Positions 55,119-64,000 of a DNA stretch of 64,000 nucleotides are shown piece by piece (the first letter of the stretch is position 1; each line of letters begins with the position of its first letter). The notes beneath the pieces are model-generated. The model did not search any database and was not told the origin of the DNA. It saw only the letters and a list, made by a program, of their open reading frames with translations. Position numbers and translations under genes: made by a program. The DNA is from Paulinella micropora (taxonomy: Eukaryota > Cercozoa > Imbricatea > Euglyphida): contig BJOX01000139.1 in assembly GCA_009731375.1 (NCBI GenBank), positions 831,668 through 895,667 of the forward strand. Direction: 5' to 3'.

Positions 55119-57579
55119 AACCCCAGGAAACGAAGAGGAGTTCGTTGACTCTCATGCAGAAGGAGGAGATCTGGCACCTTCCTTTGACACAAGAGGAGCA
55201 GAGAATCAATTTTTTACTGCGCCTTCCTTTGACACAGGAGGAGCAGAGGAAGTCGAGGAGGAGGAGAAGGGAGGAGAGGAAGCGAGGTTTGTGGCCGAAT
55301 ATGGCAAACTAAGTAAGAAGGAGTTTGAGGAGAAGAAAGGGAAGGATGAGGCCTATAAATGGCTATACATTCCCCAAGAAATGCGATGGGGACAACCCTT
55401 GAAGAAGGAGGACATCTGTTACCCTCTCCCAAGGCAAGCTCTGCCTCTCGCAGAATTCCTCAGAGACGACGGTGCACAGTTACAGGTGCAACATGTCTCA
55501 TTTGGGGACAATATGTCTTTACTGGAGCTACTCGACCTCTCATGGACAGTGTTTGAGTGTGCTATACTCTTTGAGTACCAGACTGGAAAGACTGTGCTGC
55601 CATGGAACACAAGAGCACTGGCTAGGTTGCTCGATCCTGGTCAGGACATTGATTCAATAAAGAGAGTGGAAAAGGAGTTTAAGTTCAGGAATCCAAAAGG
55701 ACAGATCAATGTCATGGATGTGTCTCTGAAACTTATGGAGGCCAAGTTAGTGGACCTGGGTAAACTCCAACACACCCAGTTTGGCAGGGACCTTCACCCG
55801 GCCCTGAGGGAAATAGAAGGCGAAGCTGGAGGGGTGACGAGGATGAAGAAGCTGCATGCGGCCTTGGTGAAGGATGACGCATGGAAGAGGTGGGTCTTCA
55901 CGAAGGATCATACGATCTTGGAGGGGACGGCCGCACCACCCCCCACCAATAAAGCGGGAGAGAAGGAGTTGGCGGAGAAGGCCTTGTTCCTTCGGAAGGC
56001 AGCTGAGATCCTGTCTTTTTTTCATCATGCCCAAGAGCTGTATATCAAAGAGCTAGCGGCTGAGAAAGAAAAGAAGGAGATGGAGGCAAAGATTGCATTA
56101 GCCAAGGCGGCGGGAACAAAGGGACCGAAATATTCCTCTGGATCTTATATGGCTCCCTCGGGCCGCTCCGCCCCGTCAGCCCACACAGCCCCTTCGGCCC
56201 CTGCGACTAGCTCAGCGCCTACCACTGTTATTGTCAACAGTAGTGACAAAAAGGACAGACAGGCTATCATAAAGGCCTTCCAAAAATATACAAAGTCCGA
56301 TGCCACTGCTCTGACGCTGTATGCAGAGACAGCGAGTCAGAAGGACACGGATGCGAACCTTCGAGACAAGCTCAGAAGAATTGATGCTTGTATGAAGCAG
56401 CATCCAACGGACGAAACACAGGAGTATGAGGCGTTGTACACCTTGTTGGACCCATCAATCATCACACAAGGGTTTGATGTTGGGGAGTACAAGGCGATGA
56501 GAGCGGTAGAGGTGGCGGCTAGGAGAGCAGCCTCAGACCTGCAATGCACGGTGCCAGTTGCCGTCCTCTTGCAATACTTTAAAACTCATGGGTATCAGCA
56601 CCTGTGCACTGGTACTTTGATTGGGTTTGAGATTTTTCAAGAGGTGAACGAAGGGCTGGGCATTGGCACGAGGTTGGCAGCGATCCTCACTGAGGTCAGC
56701 GCCAAGTACGGGCTCTTTTATAGCCGGAAGTCTATCATTTTGTACTTCCTGAGTGCTTTGTGTACACGACACCCGAGCAAGCTCGCAAGGATCATACAGT
56801 CCTGTCCGACCTTCACGGCGGTGAAGACGGCGGATTTTTTAGAAACGAATATATACGAGAGGACTGTAGCGGCTACTCCGCCGGGCGACCTGTTCAAGGA
56901 GGTGCTCGACGCGTGTTCCGAATTGGACACGGCCACCGAGTCATTCTCCAGTGCCGCGACACAGGGGGTTGGAGGTGCTCAAGCAGCACATGCAACTCGA
57001 ACGGCAGGTCTCAAGAGGGGGAGAGATGAGCCGACGCCGTGCTACCGCTATTTTTCATACATGGCGTGTAAGCATGAGGCACAGAAAGGAGTAGGCAATT
57101 GCCTCTTCAGCCACGACTCTCTTGATGATAGGCAGCGAAATCTTTTCCTTAGAGAGCTCGAAGGCATGAAAAAGACCATGTACGCCATGTACAAGAAGGA
57201 GTTGGAGGAGGGGAGGTGGAATGCGAATATGGTCTCGGATGCGGAGTTCCGGGAGGCCATCATTTACTTCCTTGACAGAATGAAGAGAAGGGAGAAGAGA
57301 GAGACATCGGGCCGATCAAAGGCGCCGACTAGAGGAGGAGGAGAGACGAGAGGATCGTCACGAGGGTCCCGAGGGACACCAAGAGGGGCGGCACCACGAG
57401 GACGAGGCTTTCGTGGAAGGGGAGGACGGACCCCAGCGCGCCCTCCCAGAGGACACGGATACTGGAATTATAGCACCAGTTCCAGCTCCAACTACCCCCA
57501 GCAAGCTTATACCGCTACGGAGGGGGGACGTCAAGACGAAGACACCGGCTCAGGTGAGCGTGTTGTCGTCGTAGACTGA
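55119..57579 (+). CDS. Gag of the gypsy element, with CCCH finger and RGG tail
   Basis: The start is hidden in the gap; 820 residues are visible. A short duplicated unit (APSFDTRGAE / APSFDTGGAE) lies near the N-terminus, followed by an acidic run, a long helical core, and an Ala/Pro/Ser linker near 56150-56220. Near 57040-57110 a Cys/His cluster reads CYRYFSYMAC, then NCLFSH, a CCCH-type finger (C-x8-C-x10-C-x3-H) instead of the usual CCHC knuckle. The C-terminus (about 57340-57465) is an Arg-Gly-rich RNA-binding tail. The stop is TGA 57577-57579, directly followed by CGG, and the frame continues open into pol. Confidence 0.8.
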
Positions 57580-57582
57580 CGG
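57577..57582 (+). promoter_or_regulatory. UGA-CGG stop codon in a readthrough context
   Basis: The gag stop TGA is followed by CGG. The same frame then stays open through 57655 and the whole protease-linker segment. UGA-CGG is one of the known leaky contexts used by plant RNA viruses for readthrough. The element thus probably makes Gag-Pol by occasional readthrough. Confidence 0.6.
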
Positions 57583-58932
57583 GAGGAGAAGAGAGAGGAA
57601 AAGAAGAGAGAGAAGGAGATAAAAACTGTTCTTTTTAATCCGACAGTCACAGTTATGCCTACTGTTGATGAACAGGATACGAACGGTTCCGTTCCTCCCA
57701 GACGTGAAGGTGAAGGCACACAGCCTCACAAGCCTCAAGGTAAGCACTTGCTAGTTCATCCTTCGAGAGCTAATATGATAAATGATGCGAATAGGAAGGC
57801 GAAGAAGGCGATGGAGGAGAGGAAGCCGAAACCAAAGGCTAGGTCTTCTCCTACGAAGAAGCAGCGGACCGTACCCCCGCCAAAGGACTCAATAGTCTCT
57901 GCTATAGACACGAGTACACTCGGTGTACCAGACTCTGTCCAAAAGACACTCGAGATACCGGAAGCCCCGGAGACTCAAGAAGTTAAGTTGGCGGAAAAGG
58001 GGGGAGAACGAGAAGAGGACAAGGAACTTGAGCTTAGACTCAAAACCCTAGAACGAAAAATTCATGTGCTAGCGGCTAGTTTACATAGACCAGACGCGCT
58101 ATGCTACACTGACCTCTTTTGTGAAACTTTACAAACCACATTAAAAGTTGGTAATGATACGATGGCGAATATTAATATTGTCGGCCAGAAGTTTTTGAAT
58201 AGTCACCGGACATGGGTGGACAAAAACATTAGAAAAACAAAGGGGACCCTAAAAGGGGTAGGCAGCCGTACGGAAATTACGGGCATCGTCACATTAATTT
58301 TCAAATTGAAATCCGGTCGAGTATATCGTGCGGACCTCTATGTTGTCCCCGATTACCACGGTTCAATCCTGCTGTCGTATGACCAATTGGCTACGATGGG
58401 GGCTGTGATCGATTGCGCCGCACGGCGGGTGATTTATGGAGTGAAGAATGGAGAGGAGGAGGATATTAATCCGATGACTGCTACTGACTCATACGAGGCT
58501 TTTGAGCTGAGTCTAGCAACGGAGAGGAAAAAGTTGGCCTTCGTACATGAGGCAACTGAAGCCTATGTACACCCCTATGTCACAGTGCCGGAGGAACTGA
58601 CCTGGACCGACAATTGGGAGACGGAGATGCAGGCGTATACGGTTACGATTCCCGCATGGGACAGAAAGTCTATTGATGACTTAGTCGTAGCGCGTAATGA
58701 GGAGATAATATGTGTTGCGAACAGTGCCCGTCGTTGGCCAGATTCGCAGAAGGTGGCGGGGCAGATGTCCATATTACTAATGGCTACTGTTACCATGCGA
58801 AGGTGTCAGATGAGAAGAGAGAGGCGTTTGTGCCAACGAGGAAGGGGCGTATCCCCGATACTCCAGCGGATGACATTAAAACTTTTATCACGAACTTTTG
58901 GGGCGATGTGCCTACCTGGCCGCGCTCATTAA
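57580..58932 (+). CDS. Pol N-terminal part: linker and protease-like domain
   Basis: In frame with gag. The first Met is 57655, but translation probably arrives by readthrough. Residues up to about 58080 are charged and Pro-rich. A protease-like fold follows (58090-58440), aligned with the decayed element by GNDTMANI against GNDSMAQI, and by the later ADLYVVPDYHGSILLS. The active-site triad, however, reads Lys-Val-Gly (LKVGND) where the relative has Asp-Thr-Gly. The final part overlaps the next frame by 223 bases. The junction requires a -1 change of frame, programmed or a mutation; no canonical slippery heptamer is evident in the overlap. Confidence 0.65.
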   Translation, partial: REEKREEKKREKEIKTVLFNPTVTVMPTVDEQDTNGSVPPRREGEGTQPHKPQGKHLLVHPSRANMINDANRKAKKAMEERKPKPKARSSPTKKQRTVPPPKDSIVSAIDTSTLGVPDSVQKTLEIPEAPETQEVKLAEKGGEREEDKELELRLKTLERKIHVLAASLHRPDALCYTDLFCETLQTTLKVGNDTMANINIVGQKFLNSHRTWVDKNIRKTKGTLKGVGSRTEITGIVTLIFKLKSGRVYRADLYVVPDYHGSILLSYDQLATMGAVIDCAARRVIYGVKNGEEEDINPMTATDSYEAFELSLATERKKLAFVHEATEAYVHPYVTVPEELTWTDNWETEMQAYTVTIPAWDRKSIDDLVVARNEEIICVANSARRWPDSQKVAGQMSILLMATVTMRRCQMRRERRLCQRGRGVSPILQRMTLKLLSRTFGAMCLPGRAH

Positions 58933-61900
58933 CTGAAGTGAAAAAGTGTCTACGGACTCTATTTGAGAGTAACAAGCCGTATACTGTCATTCTGCCATAC
59001 AATGAGAAGGCGATCTGGGCACAGGAGATAAGGGACCGGCTTATTGATCATCCTATACCTGTTCCTTCTCGCAAGCAACAGTTAGTGGTGGCTTGTCGAC
59101 TCGGGTCTCGGGAGCAGAGCAGTGCATACAAGCAAAAGCTCAGAGCCCAGGACAAGTTGAAATTGATACCTCAAGCTTTCACATGCTTTGATGGTTTCTA
59201 CACCCGTAAGGCTCCGATACAATACGCGAACCTTATTGATATGCTTGTCGGGCTGGGTCATGATGATGAGCCGGACACAGTCACGTATGAAAGAACGGGA
59301 CTAGACGATTTGTCCGAGGAAGATTTGAGTTTGGAGGAGGACTTAGCGCCCCTCAAGGAGCATAAGAAGATGTCGGAGGAAGATTTCCAAGCGGCGGCGC
59401 GGAAAATTTTAGAAGAAGGAGTGGGTTCGGAGAGAGAGAAGGCGTTTCTCAAAGCTAAGATGGAGGCGTACAGAGAAATTTTCGACCCTCCTCGGGCAGG
59501 TGGTGTAAAGTCGGATGACTTCACTGCTGTCATTTACAAGATACCGGGTGCGGAGCCATCTCCGGCACCACGGAGGGCAAATTTGAGCATACATGAGGCA
59601 AAAATAGCGGAGGAGAATGTGAGACAGTTGCTCGATGAGGACTTTATTGAGAGATCTACATCTCCAATTGTCTCTCAACCGAAAATCGTCCCTAAGCCAG
59701 GAGGAGAATGGCGCTTGACGATCAATTATGCCCGTGTGAATAAGGTGCTAGAGGAAGAGAGAAATCCTCTGCCGACCTTAGAAGAAGGCAGAAGGGTGCT
59801 GCGGAATGCTAAATTCTATTCGGTCATTGACCTTAAGAACGGCTTCTGGCAGATACCACTGGACGAGAAATCCAGATGGCTGACTGCATTCGTTGTGGGT
59901 ATGGAAATATACCAGTGGAAGGTGCTTCCAATGGGACTCAAACAGGCCCCGGGGCTCTTTCAGAAGGCGATGCAGAAGATGTTGAGCGGTCAATATGACG
60001 ACCAGTCGGAGGATGGTTTTATGAGAAGGAGAGGACAGAAGGCGGGAGAATATGCATTTTGTTACATCGATGACATCATCGTATACTCTAACACAATGGA
60101 AGAGCATATCGATCACTTGTCAGATGTCTTCAGGCGCATCGGAGCATTTGGCCTGAAATGCAACCTAAAGAAATGTCAGCTTGCCAGGACAAGTGTGACG
60201 TATTTGGGTTACGAGATTTCTCATAATAGGGTCTCGATATCGCGCGAAAAGAGGGAGGAGATCATGAGTAGACAGTTGCCAAAGAATCGCACGGAGTTAC
60301 ACTCTTTTCTTGCGATGGCACAGTACTACAGCCAGTTCATACCCGATTGGGGTGCAACTCGGGCTAAGCTGGAGAAGATGATTGATTTTGGAGACTTTGA
60401 GAAGTGGGATGAGGAGGCTTTGCAGGCGTTTAATACGCTCAAAGATCTCATTTACAAAGATCCCAAGGACGGCGGATTAGTACTTATGATGCCCGACTTT
60501 ACGAAGCCGTTCGTAGTCGACACGGATGCATCTAAGTTTGCGATTGGCGCGGTGCTGCAACAGGAAGATGAGGAGAAAAAGTTGCGCCCGATCATGTTTA
60601 TTAGTAGAAAGCTGTGTGCGGCGGAGCGAAATTACTGCACGCGACAGAGGGAGGCGTTGGCAGTAGTATGGGCTCTCAAGAGGCTCAGAGAATACTTGTG
60701 GGGAGGACCTCTATTCACGGTTAGGACCGATCATCACAACCTTCTTTGGTTGATGAATCATGAACAAACCGGCCGTTTGGCGCGGTGGCAAGCTTTCTTG
60801 TCATGTTTCAATTTCACGATGGTCTACTTACCGGGAAAGCGAAACGTAGTCGCTGATAGCCTTTCCAGGCTAGAGTTTCAGTCGGAGGTGTCGGCTCTCG
60901 TATCATCAGTGGAGATGATGGACCTGTCCACGGACAAGGTATACGAGGTGAGCCACATAGAGGCGATGCAGATGGCAAGAGGCGTTCGTTATGACCGCAC
61001 GGGTCTACGATATAGTCCTCAAGGCCCGGAGCATGGCATATGCTGTGAGGCGCATGTTCTCGAAGACGCTGAGTGGTCTTATGAGGCATACGAGAACGCG
61101 AAGGCGAATATAAAAGAAGAGGAGGAGACGACTGAGGTCTGTACTGAACCTCCACAGGAAAATCGAAGCGAGCTTGATGAAGACCCGGAAAGGGTAGGAG
61201 TAAGGTTGGAGGACGGTACTATTCATATCGCCTCGCCTACCGCGTGGAGGCAGCAACAGGCGACGGATCCGGAGTTCAAGGAGCTCATAACGTTATACAA
61301 GAACCCTAATGAGCTTAAAAAGACTCCACAGATCAAAGATCAGATGAAGGAGATGGCGTGGAGAGATGGGCTATTGTGGTACAAGGGCCAGCATGGCAAA
61401 TTTGCATCACAGCCTGACAAATGGACTCTCTGGGTACCAGAGAAGTTGAGGCGCTTTATATATGTCGCAGCCCATAACTGCCCCTTACTGGCACATCCGG
61501 GTCGACAAAGAACTCATTGGTTCATAGCGAGGCGATTTTGGTGGAAAGGGATGAAGGAGGAGATAGACAGGGAAGTGGACGCATGCATCCCATGCAAAAC
61601 CACAAAGACACCGCTGAAGGCGAACTTTGGCCTGATCGGTACATTCCCGTTACACGCCGGGATGTTTGAATTTTTACACATCGATCATGTGGGACCTTTC
61701 CCCGAATCGGCAGAAGGGTACAGATACCTTCTTACCGCAATAGATCGAGCCACCAATTATGTCTGGGTTGTTCCTGTTAAGGACGCTACAGGCAAGACAA
61801 CTGCGGAGGCTCTGATCGATAGGATCGTCTCGCAGATCGGAGTGCCTAGAAAGATATGTTCTGATCGAGGTTCTGACTTTAATAATGAAGTCATCGACAG

Positions 61901-62857
61901 ACTATCTAAGTACTACGGGATGAAATGGCAATATGTTACTGCCTATAACCCGAGAGCGAATGGCAAGATCGAGCGGGTACATAGACCTCTCAAAGCCTCG
62001 CTTAAGATGTACTGTATGAAGAAGGAGAATCAGAGAGCCTGGGTGGAGGCAGCACCTTCATTTGCCTTTGCAATGAACTGTCTACCCTCATCGGCATTAG
62101 GAGGAGCCAGGAGCTCAGTCTCGCCATATCAATTGGTTTACGGCCGAGAGCCTAATATCCCAACCTCACTTCTGCATCCAAAAGACACTTGGGCAGATGA
62201 GGATGAGTTGTTCGGGATGAGACTAAGAGCGAAGATGGAGGCGGAACAAATAGTTGCGGCGCACAGGGAGGCGGAGCGCAGAAAGACTGACGCACAAGGA
62301 GTGCGACAAGCGCACTTAGATCAAGTCCGTTTCCAGGTTGGGGATATTGTACTCTTGTACCATCCTCAAGTCCCTAAGGGGGTTAGCTCTAAGCTGTTTA
62401 CCCACTGGAAAGGACCATACCAGATCATGGAACAGATGGGACCTCTGAATTATAAGATCAGGGGTAGAGGGAAGGTGCAGATTGTGAATGTTCGAAGGCT
62501 GATCAAATATGACCCCTTCTTACTTGAGGATGAATCCGTTGAGGAGGCGTTGAAACGGATGAAGGAGGACTTCAAAGAGGTACCGCCTATACAGAAGGAG
62601 GATACCTTAGAGGAGGAGAATGCCTATCGGGCACCGGTCACGGAGAAGGAGGAGACCGAGAAGGAGAGTAAGGAAGACTCAAACCGCAAAAGCGCGGCGG
62701 GGACTCAGTCTAAAGCCCCCATAGTCCGCGGCGGTACGAAGGAGAAGTTCACGGATGCGCAGAGGAGGAGAGCGCAAAACGATCTCATCTTCGACCAACC
62801 GAGGAAGGTGGCAAGGTCGACGCGAGCGACGGATGTCCATGGAGGAGGAGGGGAGAA
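58710..62857 (+). CDS. Pol: reverse transcriptase, RNase H and integrase
   Basis: A single open frame of about 1380 residues. RT (about residues 310-515) has KIVPKPGGEWRLTINY, IDLKNGFWQIPL, LPMGLKQAPGLF and CYIDDIIVYS. RNase H (590-720) has DTDASKFAIGA, QREALAV, TDHHNLL and VADSLSRL. Integrase (about 915-1150) has the zinc-binding His and CIPCK pair, and the DDE triad in HIDHVGP, CSDRGSDF and GKIERVHRP. A GPY module (HWKGPYQI, about 1233) follows, then a charged tail. All catalytic residues are present and there are no stops, so the copy is young. The frame runs over the gap at 62858 into hydrophobic sequence that is probably not coding. Confidence 0.9.
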
Positions 62858-62867
62858 NNNNNNNNNN

Positions 62868-63110
62868 CTTTTGGGGATTTGTGTCTGGTTGTATTACCGA
62901 CTTTTTATTGAGCTATCTTCGGGGACTGTAACACCGCTGCTTTTTTTTGCTGGTTTGCCGTTTTGTTTATGCTAGGCATGACACGTTCTGTCTTCACCGC
63001 TACACAGGGGCATGTCGGGGCCACAGGTGCCACAGTAATAGCTCGTGTAAGACGACTTGCTGACAGAAGAGGCATACAAACAAACACGACACCTACGCCT
63101 TTTGGGCCTC
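62868..63110. other. 3' flank of the gypsy element, possible LTR
   Basis: The sequence after the gap has a T-tract and GC-rich strings, as an LTR might. No second copy can be seen because the 5' LTR would lie in the gap at 54948-55118. Frames encoding hydrophobic stretches are visible, but I do not accept them as an envelope gene. Confidence 0.35.
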
Positions 63111-63111
63111 T

Positions 63112-63706
63112 CTACGCTATCATTATATTCTCTACCTGCCTCCTGTTTCTTTTTGATTTGTCCGACATGATTACTAGGGGGTACCTACGAAGTTCCATGC
63201 ATTTTGGGATGATAGGTTGGGCAGGGGCATGGGGGTCAGAAGCGAGGGCATTGAGGGGTTGGGATTCAGGGGGTGCACCTTGCCTGAGGAGGGCTGCAGC
63301 AAGCACAGATTTGAAATACCCCGGCCTGTTGTCGCCCTTCGTCATGTTGAGGTTGGCTAAGGACGACTGGCTAAAAAAACAATAATGTTTGTAAGCGTTG
63401 GTGATAATGAAGTCCATCAAAATCATAAAATCGACCTTCTTCCAGTCATTCAAAATAAAAGACAATTGAGAGAGTTTGACCCGTGGCGTGCGGAATTAAA
63501 CATATCAACCGCATTAAAAGCAGAATAATAAAGGGCCACAGCCTCGCACCTGGGGACACGGGGCACAGACTGACTATAACGAACATTACGAGGCTTTCCA
63601 GGCAAGGTAGTGGAGCAGGTAGCAATAATTTGCTGCTGGTTGTGGTCGTTTTGGTTGACTGCCAATAGCTTCACCCCCTCCTTTTCGCATGTTGCAGAAG
63701 CTAAAT
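63112..63706 (-). pseudogene. piggyBac-like transposase, C-terminal remnant
   Basis: On the minus strand two frames (63450-63706 and 63112-63465) together read like the C-terminal half of a piggyBac DDE transposase: a basic region, VPRCEAVALYYSAFNAVDMFN (split here as ALYYSAFNAVDMF) and then NDWKKVDFMILMDFIITNAY, the family's conserved end of the catalytic core with the late Asp in AVDMFN. The frames change near 63465, and the gene is cut by a gap at 63707. No terminal repeats are seen. Identification is by pattern only. Confidence 0.5.
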
Positions 63707-63716
63707 NNNNNNNNNN

Positions 63717-64000
63717 TCCATTGCTGTTACTTGGCATTTTTATCGCAACATATGAGTGCGAGGGTCAATCGGCAAATGGATACGACACCGTATAAGGGGA
63801 TTGCTTGTGAGTTTAGCGATGGTGTTCCTGGTACGACCCTGCTTCAAGTATCCAGGGTGATGTTCTCAAAAAATGTTCTCATAGTAGACATATTAAATTT
63901 TTTTCTTTGGATATACTTAATATCGTCATACCAGCACGGTCCGTCTCTACTTGTGTCGGCATATCGCATGGTCGGGCTCACTCACCCCGGCTTTGGATAT
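63717..64000. other. No feature seen at the window end
   Basis: Short open frames only, and no motif, repeat or RNA gene that I can support. Confidence 0.6.

Larger units (their letters stand above)
55119..62870 (+). mobile_element. Nearly complete Ty3/gypsy retrotransposon
   Basis: Gag (55119-57579), a protease-like and linker segment (57580-58932) and a long RT-RNase H-integrase frame (58710-62857) follow one another. Domain order RT-RH-INT with a GPY motif identifies Ty3/gypsy. The 5' end is in the gap at 54948-55118 and the 3' end meets a 10-base gap at 62858, so neither LTR can be shown. Confidence 0.9.

Noticed and set aside
62868-63385. Hydrophobic frames after the gypsy integrase as a possible envelope gene
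   Set aside because: No signal peptide, no cysteine pattern and frames cross a gap; more likely LTR or flanking DNA.

Overview
The window is a eukaryotic nuclear scaffold, most likely from a protist or alga. The evidence is very dense microsatellites ((GATA)n, (TATG)n, (TC)n, (GTA)n), genes with GT-AG introns, several classes of eukaryotic transposon and many assembly gaps. The species cannot be named from sequence alone.

Region 1 (1-11.9 kb) is mostly microsatellite and assembly gap. It holds a decayed Tc1/mariner element (1421-2353), two kinds of fold-back MITE, and a 1.9 kb block (about 3815-5699) repeated at 5755-7639 with an assembly gap at each copy's end, probably an assembly duplication. 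Region 2 (11.9-19.95 kb) carries minus-strand spliced coding sequence whose introns are filled with microsatellites. The 3' part is a Mutator-like (MULE) transposase gene.

Region 3 (20,015-43,950) is the centre of interest: an integrated DNA virus of the Polinton-like virus (PLV) type, about 23.9 kb, bounded by inverted terminal repeats of about 885 bp. It encodes a double-jelly-roll major capsid protein, a penton-like protein, an A32-type packaging ATPase, a primase-SF3 helicase, a tyrosine recombinase resembling telomere resolvases, a 905-residue virion-type protein with a phospholipase-A2-like active site, an S74-type fibre, other structural proteins and several small zinc-binding proteins. 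No protein-primed DNA polymerase and no retroviral-type integrase are visible. The outermost 409 bp of each terminal repeat is itself a long palindrome with a 43-nt asymmetric centre, the arrangement expected of a genome with hairpin telomeres. Together with the resolvase-like recombinase this suggests a PLV that replicates through hairpin ends. Capsid, ATPase, fibre and two other genes carry frameshifts or stops, so this copy is decaying or the assembly has indel errors.

Region 4 (44-47.7 kb) is gap-free with the virus end. It holds an AT-rich tandem-repeat tract, a short direct duplication, and compact genes of bacterial appearance (a leucine-rich-repeat gene and a minus-strand gene pair). 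Region 5 (47.9-63 kb) is a retrotransposon cluster: a Copia-like gag fragment, a decayed Ty3/gypsy element that ends at a gap before any integrase, and a nearly complete Ty3/gypsy element (55.1-62.9 kb). In the last, gag and pol are in one frame separated by a single UGA-CGG stop, a known leaky context. The window ends in a decayed piggyBac-like transposase.

The virus genes form a coherent set: entry and attachment (fibre, PLA2-like protein), capsid, packaging, replication and end processing, with short AT-rich TATA-like promoters directly before many start codons.
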